Below, in pieces: positions 25,881-38,532 of a stretch of 64,000 nt of DNA. Positions within the stretch are counted from its first letter, which is position 1. Each line of letters begins with the position of its first letter. Made by a program: the position numbers and the translations under genes. Location of the stretch: NCBI RefSeq assembly GCF_037042905.1, contig NC_087256.1:28732001-28796000 (forward strand), written 5' to 3'. The DNA comes from Lytechinus pictus. Its lineage: Eukaryota; Echinodermata; Echinoidea; Temnopleuroida; Toxopneustidae. The notes below the pieces were generated by a model. The model was not told the DNA's origin, did no database searches, and was given only the letters and a program-made list of their open reading frames with translations.

Positions 25881-28402
25881 TTTTGTAATGAAAATATATC
25901 AATAATTTTTTTTTAATTCAATGGTAGAGTAATAGCCATTTGGGACATCAATATGCAGCCTGTATCTGTTGTTTCCTTTCTAGTTTCCATGTGAATCCTA
26001 ATAGGATTGTAGCACCATGTTCCCTCATGTGAATTTTGTTTGAGTAGTAAATGGTAGTTTTAGTTCATATACATGTAGCACCATAGTCAGTTGAGTATAG
26101 CAATGTGGAACAAAGGCTTCAACAGTTGACACAACCAATACATGCAGGCCTATGCATTCAGTTACATGCTGGGGAGAACTGAGAAACTTTTTGTTGTTGT
26201 TCCTCTTGGAGTTTGGTCAGTTTGTTCCAGCAGTTTAATATTATAGCTATTCCTTTGTGTTCATGCTTGAATGGGAGAAGTAAAAAAAAAAAATCTTGGC
26301 ATTAGCGAGGCATGTTGAAACCAATTCCAAAGTGGGTCACTTTTTGTAATGAATACAGTATGAGCGCATGCTGGAAGGAAATGGGATGGAGGGAGGATAA
26401 AGAGTGCAGCTCAGCAAAAATGAGCGATAAAAATTAAGGAATTAGTGTGGAAGAATTAAACAATACATTGCTCATAATGTAGTTGAGGTAGATGTGGTAA
26501 GCCCTGAAATCATATTGATGTTTTCAAGTGTATTGTACAGCAGAAATTATAAGTTGCTTGAAAGGTTAACTGCAATTTGATTTGAATGTACACAGATTCA
26601 CACTCAGGAATAACAATAATGTGTAACACCTTGAAGACACCTTAATGTGTACAGAATCAGAATTTGCTTGGGACTACTAGTATACAATTTGTTTGTACAA
26701 ACAGAAAATGATCTTTTATTTGTACTTTGTAATTAGAAATATCAAACAAAACAGAAAAGTAGGCCTACATGTAAAACAACGTCTATGTATATGCCAACAT
26801 GCATGTATATGTATATTGTGCAATAGGCTACATGTGTATCAAGATTTAATATTTTTGTACAAAACTCGGAGATTCCCTTAAAGAAATGAAATTAGTATTT
26901 GCTAATAAATAGAACCACCTGCTAACTCTAAAGATGAAGGCATACAATTATAAGTGCTTATGTGTCGCAAGCTGTATTTAGGTAACTCTTTATATAGACT
27001 GACTTGTTCATTCTATATACAGCGTGAACCATGTGATTATTATGGGATAGAGCTTTAAAGGAGAAGTCCGTTCAGGTTTCAGTTAGAATTTTGGTTTAGC
27101 ACAAACAAACTAATTAGAAAGCTTGTGCAAAATTATATTGAAATAAATTATAGGGAACTCAGATTTTTTTTTAAATCATTCAGTCATGAAGTGACAAATT
27201 TGCATCTTGCTTTATATAAACAAATACTAAAATCAAGCACAAATTGTCATTTATAGATATTAAATAAATTTTCAATCATGCACTGAAATTATTTTATTGG
27301 AAATACATGTAGGTTTCTGTTTGTGATAGCCTGTCATTAGTAACGAACAAGAAAAAAATATGCATTTATAAAAAGAAAATAGAGAGGGGAGCTTGCGAGA
27401 TACTTTTATTGTAGTGTTGACAATCAGAGTATCACAAAAATAATTTCCTTTTACTGATATTTGTCTAGTTCTTAGAAATCTAAAGTGTCGCAAATGATAA
27501 TTTCATATTTATAGTAGTTCTACTCAAGCAAATGAAAGAGATTTCTGAAAGCAGAATCATGTAGTTGATATGATACTGTACATGTAGATGCAAATTAAAC
27601 ACCTCTTGAATTCATTCGAGAAAACCATCTGGACCTACACTTTACATAGAATTTGAATATGCACGTGCATGGTACCACACAGCTCACAGTTGGCTACTTG
27701 GCTTTAGTTTAACCTATTGATTTTATTGACTTCAAGAATGACAACACTCACATATTACTCTTCACTTTTAAAGAATTAAACCCTCTCTTTAATCTTAAAC
27801 TGGGAGCTTAGACCTGGATATAGGCCAGAGCTCAATTTGCTCTTCGCAAGGTGATTTGCCATGGGCTTTGATAGACCTGGATTGGCCTATATTGTTGGAT
27901 ACTATGTTTTTCAAAATAAATATCTCTATTTTTACCTCAATGACTAATCATCCTGTTCTCTCACTTTCTCTCTATACAGATACTGTGATCCCAGGTCATC
28001 ATTATTCCTTTCAGCCTAGCCTTCTGGCCGCTGATAGGGTCGATCATGCAGAGCCAAAAAATCCAGCATAAATAAATTGCCCCCTTGCCTTTTTTCACAT
28101 TCCCTTCTCTCGACCTCTTTCAAAAGGCCAGGCTCCAATCACCATTCATAAAAGAAATACTTGGCCAAGAAGTAAACCCAGAAAGGTATTAAGCAAATTG
28201 ATACCATTGGGCCGGTGAATTTATATATTTGGCTATCATCGGAAACCCCCCACCCTTTTTCGTTTTGAGTATGGTCATAGCTCCAATGCGTATTACAGCA
28301 GAGGATGTGTGATTAAATGCAGCATAGATCTCTGCATGTCGCTAAGCTACACCTCTCTATGCCCTTCTTCAGCCTGGCCAGTGCACGAGATAGACAGGAA
28401 TT

Positions 28403-28477
28403 ATGCTCAAACTCATCACAGAAAAGCTGCAGAATCAGTCTCTGGAAGATGTCAACTTTCCCGCTATATTGCCAAAG
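28403..28477 (+). CDS. FAM53: FAM53 family protein, first coding exon (N-terminus)
   Basis: The ATG at 28403 opens 25 codons, MLKLITEKLQNQSLEDVNF and then PAILPK, ending at a GTGGGT donor at 28478 (phase 0). The N-terminus closely resembles the conserved vertebrate FAM53 start (M-x-x-L-I-T-E-x-L-Q-x-Q-x-L-D/E-D/E). The acceptor is probably CTTCTTCAG at 28372, giving a 30-base 5' UTR segment. FAM53 proteins (FAM53A, B and C) are small nuclear/cytoplasmic regulators without enzyme domains. FAM53B (simplet) promotes beta-catenin nuclear entry in fish, and FAM53C binds DYRK kinases in mammals. Those roles are established for vertebrates and only inferred here. The exon joins in phase to 37797 or 37809. 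Confidence 0.85.
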
Positions 28478-28675
28478 GTGGGTCCACTTTCTTCACCTTT
28501 ATTTTTACATAATTTATTTTTTCCTTTTTGATTTTTTTCTATGAAATAGTAATGAAAATACATTGTAATTATGATTATGATATAAATATTCTTTAAAATG
28601 CATAAAAGAATATAGGCCCACGCATAATAAATTGAGGAAAAAACAACTATGATAAGGATTGACTGAAAATTAGAT

Positions 28676-28949
28676 GTGGAGCGTTGTGGCCCAGTGGGTT
28701 CACATCCCAGCCATGGTGTAGTTTCCTTCAGCAAGAAATTTATCCACATTGTGCTGCACTCAACCCAGGTGAGGTAAATGGGTACCTTGCTGGAATTTAT
28801 TCCTTGAAATGTCGAGCGCTGGAAAGGCTGCTTGAACTACACCCGGGGTAATAATATCCAAGTCCTTTGGAAGCGCATAGAGACGTTATTCATAATGTGT
28901 TATGCGCTATACATGAACTGACTATTATTATTATTATCATTAGATATAG
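28676..28949 (+). mobile_element. tRNA-derived SINE, with internally shortened head
   Basis: The head GCGTTGTGGCCCAGTGGGTT resembles a SINE A box, but the A-to-B spacing is collapsed. The body includes GCACTCAACCCAGGTGAGGT and GGGTACC. The tail ends GCGCTATACATGAACTGACT plus (ATT)n. Two more partial copies (29988-30045 minus, 32972-33125 plus) share the body. Confidence 0.7.
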
Positions 28950-29987
28950 GTCTACATTACAAAACTAGGCCTATAGATAAAGTAGTGTAATGCAATTTAC
29001 AAGTATATGTAGAAGCTATTAATGAGATCTAATTTCTCTTTTAGCTTTAACATTTATTTCTTGTAAACCTCCCCTTTAATGTGATAAATATTCAAAAACC
29101 TTGTTGACACACACACTGTAGCAATCTATCTGAATTATTTTAGCTCCTATACCGGGAATGGATATAATAGCTGGAATTGATAATAAAACAAAAACTGTGA
29201 GATGTGTATATTGGCAAAGGAATATGAATTTTCAGTTGCGCTGTGTGCCGAATGAGAGGAAACAGCCTTGTATGTGTGCCCTTTTCCTGTATAAGCACAG
29301 AGCTCTCTATTTGCAGGCAGTGCAAGGCAATTGTTAGAAATGGAGCTGATCTTGAAAAGACAGCTGTGAAATAAGAAATGGGACACAAGGAGGATTTTAA
29401 GAGGTATTCTCTACTGTGCTGACAAAGAGCAACATGGTGCTTTTACACCCAATCAATCACAGAAAATACCAGGTATTTTCTGTTTTGGATTTCTAATTCT
29501 ACTGCAATCAGAAAATACCAGGTTCATTTGCGAATGCAAAGCAGGGCCTACTTGAAAAAAAACCTGCAGGTTTTATTTACAATACATTTCAAAATTAAAA
29601 CTGTTGCTGAGTTCTGAGGCTAACAAGAAACGGTCCCCAGGTAAATCGAGACCAGAATAAGTTCTAGTAATAATTGTGATTGAGTTGGTATGAAAGCCCC
29701 TATTGTGGCCTATGAAAGCATTACCTTGGAAAGTGTTGCCTGGGCTTCAAGTGCTTCCTTTTCTGTCTACCAAATTGTTTGGTTCTTACATGAGAGTCTC
29801 TTTCATTCTAACAATCTTATTCTCAAAGGGTGTCACCCTGTTTGTACACCTTGACATTATGATGGACGAGTTGTAAAAACTGACTCAACAATTTATGTTT
29901 GTGTTTTTAAGATATTTTTCATTGAATTTGGCCCTACGTGTACTTACAATGTACATGTATATTATGTTTGTGGATGATTGTACCCAT

Positions 29988-30045
29988 TCACCTCACCTGG
30001 GTTGAGTGCAGCACAATGTGGATAAATGTCTTGCTGAAGATCTAT
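29988..30045 (-). mobile_element. SINE fragment, minus strand
   Basis: Reads as the complement of 28728-28785 (CACCTCACCTGGGTTGAGTG, GTGGATAAATGTCTTGCTGA). Only the middle of the SINE body is retained. Confidence 0.7.
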
Positions 30046-31311
30046 TGATTGGTCTAAGTTATCAATTGGCTGATTATGCGTTGAACAGGAATTCAGGATT
30101 TGTCTGCAGCTTTTAAAGCTGAAGGCCGAAATAGACCGATTCAATTTTGGTATCGTTTTTTATGGTAATTTAATAAATTGGGGGGGGGGGGCTTCACGTA
30201 TATGCCTAACAAAATATTGTTTTTCACCAACATAGCGATACATACTCATTGCATAATCCTTGAAAAAAAAGTGAAGATGACTTTGTTCTTCTGTACAAGC
30301 CTCCAGTTACTTGATTTAGGTAATGTTAAATTTAGAGTACCCTGAATTCAAATTAATTTAGGGCCTACTGAGAAATCTCAGTATGTGATTGTTCATTTCA
30401 TACATGTATCTAGATGGATAGGCCTACTTTTATGTAGCAAAAAAAAGACGTATGTGGCAAAGCACACAGTATATAGTGTAAACTGAGTGTTCATGACAGT
30501 TTTGATAGACTTGTTTTTTCTTTACCTACATGTAGCAATCTAGCACCTGTATTTGGATTATTTTTATAGTTTGAGGTGATTATAGGCCTACACATTACCG
30601 TAAAAGGGAGTGGCTCATATAATGAGTGCTCTTGGAGAAGCAAAGAAAGCAATGAGCCGGAATCATTGTGCTCAATCTTATTTTGCCACAGACCATGGTT
30701 TGATGGTGATTAGGATAATGAATGGAAGAAAAAAAAAAGGGAGATGAATGAGAAAATGAAATGTAAGAAAAAAGGATAAGAGGAATGATGAGGAAGAAAA
30801 GGCAAGATATATTAAAAACTAGATAAAGGATAAAGTATGAAAGATTGAAAGGAACAAAAAAAGAAAGGGAGAAAGAAAGCTATAGAAAAGCAAAAGGAAA
30901 GAAGACAAAAGACAGTGTACATAGGCTCTGCTCTACATAGTTTCAGGTGCATGGTTTCAGGAAGAACATGTTTTTGGGAAATCGACTATAGATACATGTA
31001 CATGTAGACCAATCTATTGCTTTGTTTTCCAATAACATAGAGTCGGTTTGGAGTTGGTTTCGTTGGTGCACATGTTGTAGGCCTTCATAAACATTGTACT
31101 GTACAGATATGTGTGTGTATGTTGGTCTACATTAGGACTATGCCCATAAATGTACAGGTACATGTAGGCATAATACCAGATCAGAAGGAAACAAAATATT
31201 ACTTTTGACACTTTGAGGCCTTTTGATTTAGGCCTCTTGTTTTTAAAAGAAATTCCAATGTACACCTGTCTGATTAAAAAGAACCACACCTCTGTAGTAT
31301 TGAGGTTCTTT

Positions 31312-31662
31312 AGGCGGTGCTGCACCAGCCCGAGTTTGCTCAACTTCGAGATTTTAGCCCGATCTGCCCTCTTCGCGATGAATCTCGAGCGAGGCATCGA
31401 TGCATTATGGTCTGACGCAGTGAATGAATAATCCTGAGTGCGTCTGCACCTGCGAATTAGCGGGATAATTCGTAAAATAGTGCGCTATTTTGCAAATCAT
31501 CCCAGGTTGACTTAGGATTGCAATCTCGAGATTAATCCTACGAACTAACGCGATAATTGCATCTCCATTAAAAATAATCTCGAGAATGTTCAGATCAGGA
31601 TAATTGGCCGGATCAGAAATAGCGCGCTAATTTGAAAACTCGGGCTGGTGCAGACGGCCCTA
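31312..31662. mobile_element. MITE with CTGCACCAGCCCGAG ends, copy 1 (short form)
   Basis: The left end AGGCGGTGCTGCACCAGCCC is inverted at the right (complement of GGGCCGTCTGCACCAGCCCG). Internal motifs CTCGAG, GCGCGCTA and GGGATAATTCGTAAAATAG are shared with the copies at 48298 and 55331. Confidence 0.88.
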
Positions 31663-32971
31663 TTGCTGCTGTATCAGTAACCTTTCATAAATACAGAGTA
31701 CCGGGTATTTTCAAAACAAGTTGTACATGTACTGCATGTATCCTGTTTTGTCATTGTTTTTATGTCTGTTTACATTCAGATATGGCATGTAGACTAGAGA
31801 GATAGTCATCATAAACAAGATTATTTTTACCTGTCACCTTTGTAATTGTTTGCTTTTCTTTTTTGATAGAGAACATTAAAAAAAACTTGGAGTTGAACAA
31901 TGAAATGTGCGGAATTGTTTACACAGTGGCTATAAGAATTCCTTGTGTTTACATGTATTTGTTCTTTAAAAATATATAGTGATCACACACCTCGCTCTTG
32001 CATTTTTCATTTCATTTTCTTTTAGAGTTTAATGTATTTTTTATGCATGAAGTTGATAAACATGTAGCCAGATGTATCTACTGTACATTGTAAGTGCAGT
32101 TCCTATTATAGTGCTACATGTAGGTATAAACTTGTAACAAAGTGTGTTTTGTTTTGAAGTATTTACATCAGTATAGTGTACATGTAAAACGCAAATTTAA
32201 ATGCAATTCAAAAACATTTTTTATTGTGCGAAGCCAACCCTGTCTTTAGTGCCTAAAATTAAAGCTTAAGGATTTTTACAAATATTTAATTTCATTATTA
32301 TTCTGATAAATAATAAACACAACTGCTATACAGGGGGGGGGGGTGCATGAGTACAGTTTCGTGGCATGCAGTAATGGAGGGGGAGGGGTGCTACTGTAGC
32401 AGGCCTAGGAAAAGCAGTCTATTGAGGTCCCTGGATTCGTATGAAGAGAATATCATTTCATGCTGGTTTATTTGATGCGAGGTGCCATCATGCCCAGCAA
32501 CTATGGCATTCTTTCAAACGTATTAATCTAAATTGGCAAACTGAAGTGAAATAGGGCATTTCTCTAGCCCCATTCAGACCCGAGAATATAAAGCTCTGAT
32601 ATGTGCAATAAAGAAACGAAGGTCTCTTCACAAAACTTAATATTTTTGAAGGGTCAGTTAAAATGTGCACCTACATGTAGGCTACAGCTCAAACAGCATT
32701 TTAGTCAGTTTTCAGTAATCAGGGGTGTGAGAGTTCAGATTTTTATCTGATCTCAGATTTTTTTGTTTTGATTTTCAGCTTAATTTCAGCTTATTTTTGG
32801 CCTTCCTCTGTACAAAAAGTATGGGAGCTCTTTCTATTTCAGACTTTTTCAACACTCATCAGCTTTTTTCAGATCTTTTTATTTGTGACCACTCACACCC
32901 TTGAGTAATATGCCCTTCTGTTAAATCATGATCAACCAAAGGATTTTTATTAGGATTGTGATAAATTTTTA

Positions 32972-33125
32972 TGCTGCACCCAACCCAGGTGAGGTTAATG
33001 AGTCACTGGCATGAATTAATTCCTTGAAATATTTGTGCGCTGTATTCAAAGAGGGTGGTCATGCTGAAGACAGGGTATCAGAAGTCCCCTTGGAAGCTCG
33101 GAGACGTAACAGACGATAGATGATA
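32972..33125 (+). mobile_element. 5'-truncated SINE copy
   Basis: Shares CACCCAACCCAGGTGAGGTT, GAATTAATTCCTTGAAAT and GGAAGCTCGGAGACGT with the SINE at 28676. Both the tRNA-like head and the ATT tail are missing. Confidence 0.65.
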
Positions 33126-34404
33126 ACTTGATATAGGCTAGATAAAGATTTGAATACAATTACAATTATCTTCATTAAATTACGAATGATGATAACTGTA
33201 ATGTTGGCAATATTATGTCTACCAAATAATTTGAAAATTCTCTAATTTGGACAATTAGACTTCATGGATATTTGTGTGACTATAGGCCCTACATACATGT
33301 ACATGTACAGCATTACCCAGCCCTACATTTTTTCTGATGGATTTTGCCTGTGTAAATGAGTAATGCGCATAAACGAGGGTATTCTCTCCATCCCCTTCTT
33401 GAAAGGATACCCAGGTAGGTGTGTGAGTAATTCAATTTCCTGATGTTACTATTCAAATTATTTCTCATCCAGATGGAGTGTGATAAATCATAGTACCAGG
33501 GCAGCCCCAAGAATTCTTTTGTCCGCGCATCAATATGATGAGCCTCTCCTGCTTGAAAACCCAATATATTAAAACTTTCGAGTAGCCTCCTGAGCTAATA
33601 CTGGCATTGTTTACATTTGTGTGTACATGTAATGTACATTTAAAGGCATACATGACATTGTACATGGGACTGAATCTACATGTACTACATGGATTCTACA
33701 TGCATGTACGTGTACTTAAAAATGATACTGAAGAGTTTTTGGTACATCATCATTAGGATCATCGTACATGTGTATGTTAAGATCTGTGGCATGATTAGAA
33801 GTGTTAAAAATATTGGTCTGTTGAGTGGCTGTAGTCACATGCATGCAATTGCAATGCCCAAATGTACATTATGTGTGTCTCTGTGGGTGTGTGTATTTGG
33901 ACAGGGATCTACATCAATACCATTGCCTGGGAGGGAGCTGTAATCATTATTGATTGTAATTCAAGGGGAGAAAGGGGTTTTATACAGTACCTCTCCTACC
34001 AGTATCTTAATCTCAACCATTGTTATAGCAACACGGGGCAACGCTTTATTCTTGATGATAACAGTTGACTTCATTTACGTAGGTCTAGGTAATAAATTGA
34101 GTTCTTTCGTTGTTAGCGTGCATGTAGATTACACAGTATGAAGGAAAAATAAGATATTTTAGGCCTACGTTCAATTAAGTCTATCTGATGATAATGTATT
34201 AAAGGGCACTCCCCCCTGCTGAAAATTTCAAAGGCCGATTGAGAACAATTTTTCATTCTTCGCTCACCCCCCCCCTTACAGTGTATTTCACTTTCCCTCT
34301 CATACCCCACGATCATATGCTAATGTTTGGCTTAAATTCCTTTGTAGTCTGAATCTGAAATTTTTTGTTAGTGTCCGATCTTCTTGATTGCTAAATTTCA
34401 TAAT

Positions 34405-34512
34405 TACTTTAAAGGAACCTGCAGACCTTATAAGCTCTGCTTTTTATGCAGGTTACTTCATATTTCATATTTATCTTGTGAAGTATGAAAATAAATTCAA
34501 TTCAATTCAATA
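34405..34512 (+). mobile_element. LINE 3' tail with (ATTCA)n
   Basis: TCTTGTGAAGTATGAAAATA precedes AATTCAATTCAATTCAAT. A 5-bp repeat tail of this type is typical of LINE 3' ends. No coding sequence remains. Confidence 0.5.
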
Positions 34513-36017
34513 TATTCTGGCTGTGGACTGATTGTCTCAATGACGCTGTCTGACCCCCCCCCCCCCCCCCATCATAATAAGGAAAAACTACCTGTACTGC
34601 ATTACCCATGATGCATATTCAATGAGCCTATAGTCGGGCAAGTATTGCAATGTATTGAACTTTCAAGGGAAATGCAAAAGAGAGATTGAGAGAGAGATGG
34701 GGAGGGGGGGGGGGAGGGTTACCGAGAGAAAGGTAGGGGTAAGCAGGTAATACATGTATAGGCCCTAACCCATAGAGAGGAATACCCCTTTCAGAAAAAC
34801 TATTCCTTTGAAAACCAAATTGATGAAATAGAACCGCAACAGTCAGAACCGGTAGGTCTATTCTGCTATATACATGTAGTTTAATAGCACTATAGGAGCA
34901 CTTTCTCTCATCTTGGAACTAATGAACAGGATTCTCAAATTTAGTTCGGATTCGGCGGTCAAAGTTCACTTGTTTCGTGGCACTGGCCCTGCACTCTGAG
35001 CAATACTATCCTTTATGTATCTACATGTACATCACATTTTGGGCGTTTTATCAGCATCACTATTTCCTTGCTGCAATCGTAAAAGACAATGCAAACCATT
35101 TCAGAAATAATAAACAAACTTTTGATTGCTGAGTCTGCACTAGTTACATTTATTCTGATCCGGACTATTTGCGGGTGAAATGATGAAAGGGTTTTGTGAG
35201 TTACGCATTCCCTTTATTCATATCGGTGTGCCTCCGTTTTATTGACATTACAGGTGCAATGTACTGTGTAATCATGGGAGCTATCACATTGGCATGAAAA
35301 TCAAGCCCTTTTCTTTCATGTAAATCAAATAAAAAGAGATATCCGCCCCTCGCTTTCCCACTGGCAGTAAGCCAAGCTCCCTGTTTGCTTCTACCTATTT
35401 TTGAATATTTGTTGTTATTCTAAAATACAAATCTGATATTGCAGCTCAGCTCACCTCTCTGGAGGGAAAAAATAAGAAGAAATACACAGTTGAGAAGCGT
35501 GATGCTCATTGCAAAATGTAAAAGAAGATGAAACTTTGAAAGGAAATAGAGCTTTGGTTTTTGAAATATTCTGAAGATATTTTTGACAATCAGTTTTATA
35601 TCATAGAGTTATTTATTGACAGGTTGTTGCTCCCCGTGTGTGTGGGGGGGGGGGGGAGGGTAATCGTCATCTGTATTTGATTATAAAGATTTCCCATTGA
35701 GACTGCCAAATGCAACCCATAAAATAATTGTAATTTTGAAGAATAGTTTTAGGCCTGTATGTTAGATTGGATAACATGTATACACAGTTTGTGTCTGAAC
35801 TCTGAACCAATAAAAAATCTACCAAAGAATCATAACTGGTATCTCCTTGATGTTAAAAAACAAATGTTCTCAAAACCGAATTGGCTTGAGCCCAGTGAGC
35901 CATGATTGTCTGTATTAAACCACTCTCGGTCAGGGAAAACATTACATGGGGTCTCGGGGCGATTCCTGCCCTTGAAATGCTCAAGAGAGCCCTGGAAAAT
36001 CCCTAATACTGCAATGT

Positions 36018-36190
36018 TCAATTCCATTCAATTCATTTTATTCAATCATTTAAAACTCAATATATATACAAACCAAAATATATACAAATCATGCATGAAT
36101 GTACAATATACATGTAGTTTAAATGATTAGGGTGCCCCTAAAAGCAAAAGCTTGATGAGTCATGAGTGGGAAACCCAATACATAATAATA
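36018..36190 (-). mobile_element. LINE 3' tail, minus strand
   Basis: The minus strand reads GATTGAATAAAATGAATTGA and then GGAATTGAA at 36018, the mirror of the plus-strand tails at 34512 and 50186. About 150 bp of 3' UTR may be retained. Confidence 0.5.
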
Positions 36191-36334
36191 ATGTTAAAGC
36201 TTCTCCAATGCAGCAGATTTAGGCAGTATATGTAGGTTTTGAAGAGTAGCCCCCGAGAATAAAAGAAAAAAATCTTTTGCCTGCTCTGGGAAATAAATAG
36301 GCCATTCACTAGTACACCAATATATCTAAACCAT

Positions 36335-37262
36335 AGCAATTGCTGCGTCTGAAGGTAGTCTGAAGATGTTCCATCACCACCGACCTTCTGTCCTACTTCA
36401 CCCTACATGGCTAGGATTTGAACTCGAGACCCTCTGAAAGACGAGAGTCTGAACCACTGGACCTCAATGCTTCCATTACTTATTAGACCAAGTGAATATA
36501 AACTGAAGCAATTGCTGCATTTGAACATCATCTGAAGATGTTCCATCATCACCGACCCTCTGTCCTCCTTCAGCCTACATGGCTAGGATTTGAACTCGAG
36601 AACCTCTGAAAGGCGAGAGTGAGAACCACTGGACCTCAATGCTTCTATTACTTATTAGACCAAATGAATATAAACTGAAGCAATTGTTGCATATGAACAT
36701 CATCTGAAGATGTTCCATCACCACCGACCTTTCTGTCATCTTTCATCCTACGTGGCTAGGATGAGAACCCCATGACTCTCTGATTGAAAGGCGAGAGTCT
36801 GAACCACTAGACCTCAATGCTTGCATTACTTATTAGACCAAGTGAATATAAACAGAAGCAATTGCTGCATTTGAACCCTGTCTGAAGATGTTCCATCACC
36901 ACCAACCACATGTCTTCCTTCATCCTACATGGCTGGGATGAGAACCCAAGACTCTCTGATTAGAAGGTGAGAGTCGGAACCACTGGACCTCGATGCTAGA
37001 CTAAGTGAATATAAACTGAAGCTATTGTTTCATTTGAACATCATGTGAAGATGTGCCATCACCACCAACCACATGTCTTCCTTCATCCTTCATGGCTGGG
37101 ATGAGAACCCAAGGCCCTCTGATTAAAAGGCAAGAGCCAGAACCACTAGACCATCCACTAGTAGATCTACATAAACCGTAGCGACTGCTGTGTCTGAACG
37201 TAGTCTGAAGATGTCCCATCACCACCGAACCTCCTGTCTTCCCTCATCCTACAGGGATGAGG
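36335..37262. repeat. Tandem array of about 5.5 tRNA-SINE-like monomers, 160-178 bp
   Basis: Monomer starts (AGCAATTGCTG or variants) lie at about 36335, 36507, 36679, 36857, 37020 and 37180. Each unit carries GAAGATGTTCCATCACCACC and a block that reads on the minus strand as a tRNA-like head: A box near TCCAGTGGTTCAGA and B box near GAGTTCAAATCC, or GGTTCTCATCC in later units. The final unit is incomplete. There is no ORF. The units diverge by several substitutions and small indels, so the array is not a recent expansion. Confidence 0.88.
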
Positions 37263-37796
37263 ATAGTGTTTATTTTTTCTGGGTCACCGAAGCTGTTTGC
37301 AGATGAAATAAAAATTCATGCTGAGTTTCTGATGTATATATTCATTTGCATTCCATGGACTGCATGAATTCCTCGAGAATTTCAACCTTCAGCTATCAGA
37401 AATGGGAAAATATACATGTACTTAAATATTAATTCCATTGTAAGTTTTGATTTAAGAAGAGAATAAAATTACTTCAAACATGCTACTTTATTTTTTAAGT
37501 TTTTACACAATGTTCATCGATTTACACATTTGCATATGTGTAGGAGAATGCATGATTTTCTTGTACTGTAGGGTGAGTTATAGTAATAGATACTTTGTCA
37601 TATTGTTTCTATGCAGAGTTGAATTTCCTTGCCACACTGTATTTTGATTAGAATTCTAATATTAAAATCAATAAATATGAAAATATTTGAATGAAAATAC
37701 TTCATGTTTCTTTTTTCTCTCATTCTTTCCTTCCAACTTTGTCCCTATTTCATCACTCCTCTTCTTTCTGTCCCCATTTCTGTTTCATATGTTTAG

Positions 37797-37869
37797 ATCC
37801 CTTTTCAGTACCAGACTAGGAGTAAGACCAGGGCATTACAACAGACACTACAAGATGCCTTAATACCAG
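37797..37869 (+). CDS. FAM53: FAM53 family protein, small second coding exon
   Basis: The exon ends at a GTGAGA donor (37870). Two acceptors, GTTTAG (37796) and CCCTTTTCAG (37808), both preserve phase 0, giving 24 or 20 codons: optional IPFQ, then YQTRSKTRALQQTLQDALIP. One base (G) is left over and completes the Asp codon at the start of the core exon (phase 1). The join reads …ALIP-DHVGE, comparable with the PDHAD that follows the N-terminal motif in vertebrate FAM53C. This exon is required: exon 1 ends in phase 0 and the core exon needs a phase-1 donor. The exact 5' end is uncertain by 12 bases. Confidence 0.7.
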
Positions 37870-38321
37870 GTGAGAATCTACACTGTACATTTCAAACTAG
37901 TCTGCAGACACAGACCTTTGGTTCTTGCGCCATTCACATAGTGCATCATACAGAGTCTGAAATAGTGAAACTAGATTCACTGTGTACTGAGGCTACATCT
38001 TATTTGACACAGAGTCTCCTTTCTAGACATGGTATAATTGTTAATGTGCCAAAAATGAGTCTGTGTTCGCAGACTAATTTCCAACTTCTAACAGGCAGGT
38101 TTGGAAATAGCTGGAGGCCACCAGACGCTATGGCCTCCGGTGCTGCAGTACCCTCTTTTGATTAAAAGTTGAAGCCACTAGAAATGTGGCCTTGTTTAAT
38201 TTGCCAGGGGGCATATTCTCATAAATAACAAAGACTTAAAAATTCATTTCATTTTTAAAACGCCCCTTTAAAAGTGGCCTTCGTGCCCCTTCCATCAGTC
38301 ATACCATGGTCCCCTCTGCCA

Positions 38322-38532
38322 TTGGTTCCATGACATTTGCTCTGGCGACAATTGCTCCGGTGACAATTGCTCCGCTGTGAATTCTACACACTAATGGAAT
38401 CGCCAACTTCAACCCTGGATTTAACGCAAACCCTAACCCTAGACCTAACATAAAACCCTAACGCTAACCCTTTATCTTCATAGACGAAATAAAGCCCGGA
38501 GCAATCGTCGCAGGAGCAAATTTCTTGTCACC
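38322..38532. mobile_element. MITE with TTGCTCC ends and telomere-like core
   Basis: CGACAATTGCTCCGGTGACA at the left pairs with the complement of GCGACGATTGCTCCGGGC at the right, and TGACATTTGCTC pairs with GAGCAAATTTCTTGTCA. The interior holds diverged (TAACCC) words such as AACCCTAACCCTAGACC. Confidence 0.75.

Larger units (their letters stand above)
20593..28372 (+). other. Putative first intron of the FAM53 gene
   Basis: Bounded by the candidate donor at 20593 and the acceptor CCCTTCTTCAG ending at 28372. It holds a SINE, a MITE and a CAT-rich microsatellite, plus a local inverted repeat around 21988-22075 (ATAGGACTAT … ATAGTCCTAC). Poly-C runs occur at 21644 and 22656. The segment 27976-28069 has a strong acceptor-like tract (CTCTCTATACAG) followed by a short open frame ending in TAA. 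It is an unproven alternative exon. Confidence 0.45.
28478..37796 (+). other. FAM53 intron between coding exons 1 and 2
   Basis: 9.3 kb of AT-rich intron. It contains three related SINE copies or fragments, a MITE, two LINE 3' tails in opposite orientation and the tRNA-like tandem array, all listed separately. Purine-rich sequence at 30720-30910 and long G/C runs at 30180, 32333, 34555, 34698 and 35645 are simple repeats. I see nothing gene-like in the remainder. Confidence 0.7.

Noticed and set aside
27976..28069. Acceptor-like tract plus short open frame (DTVIPGHHYSFQPS…)
   Set aside because: No donor, no recognisable protein, and it ends in TAA just upstream of the FAM53 first coding exon. 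Kept only as a possible UTR exon.
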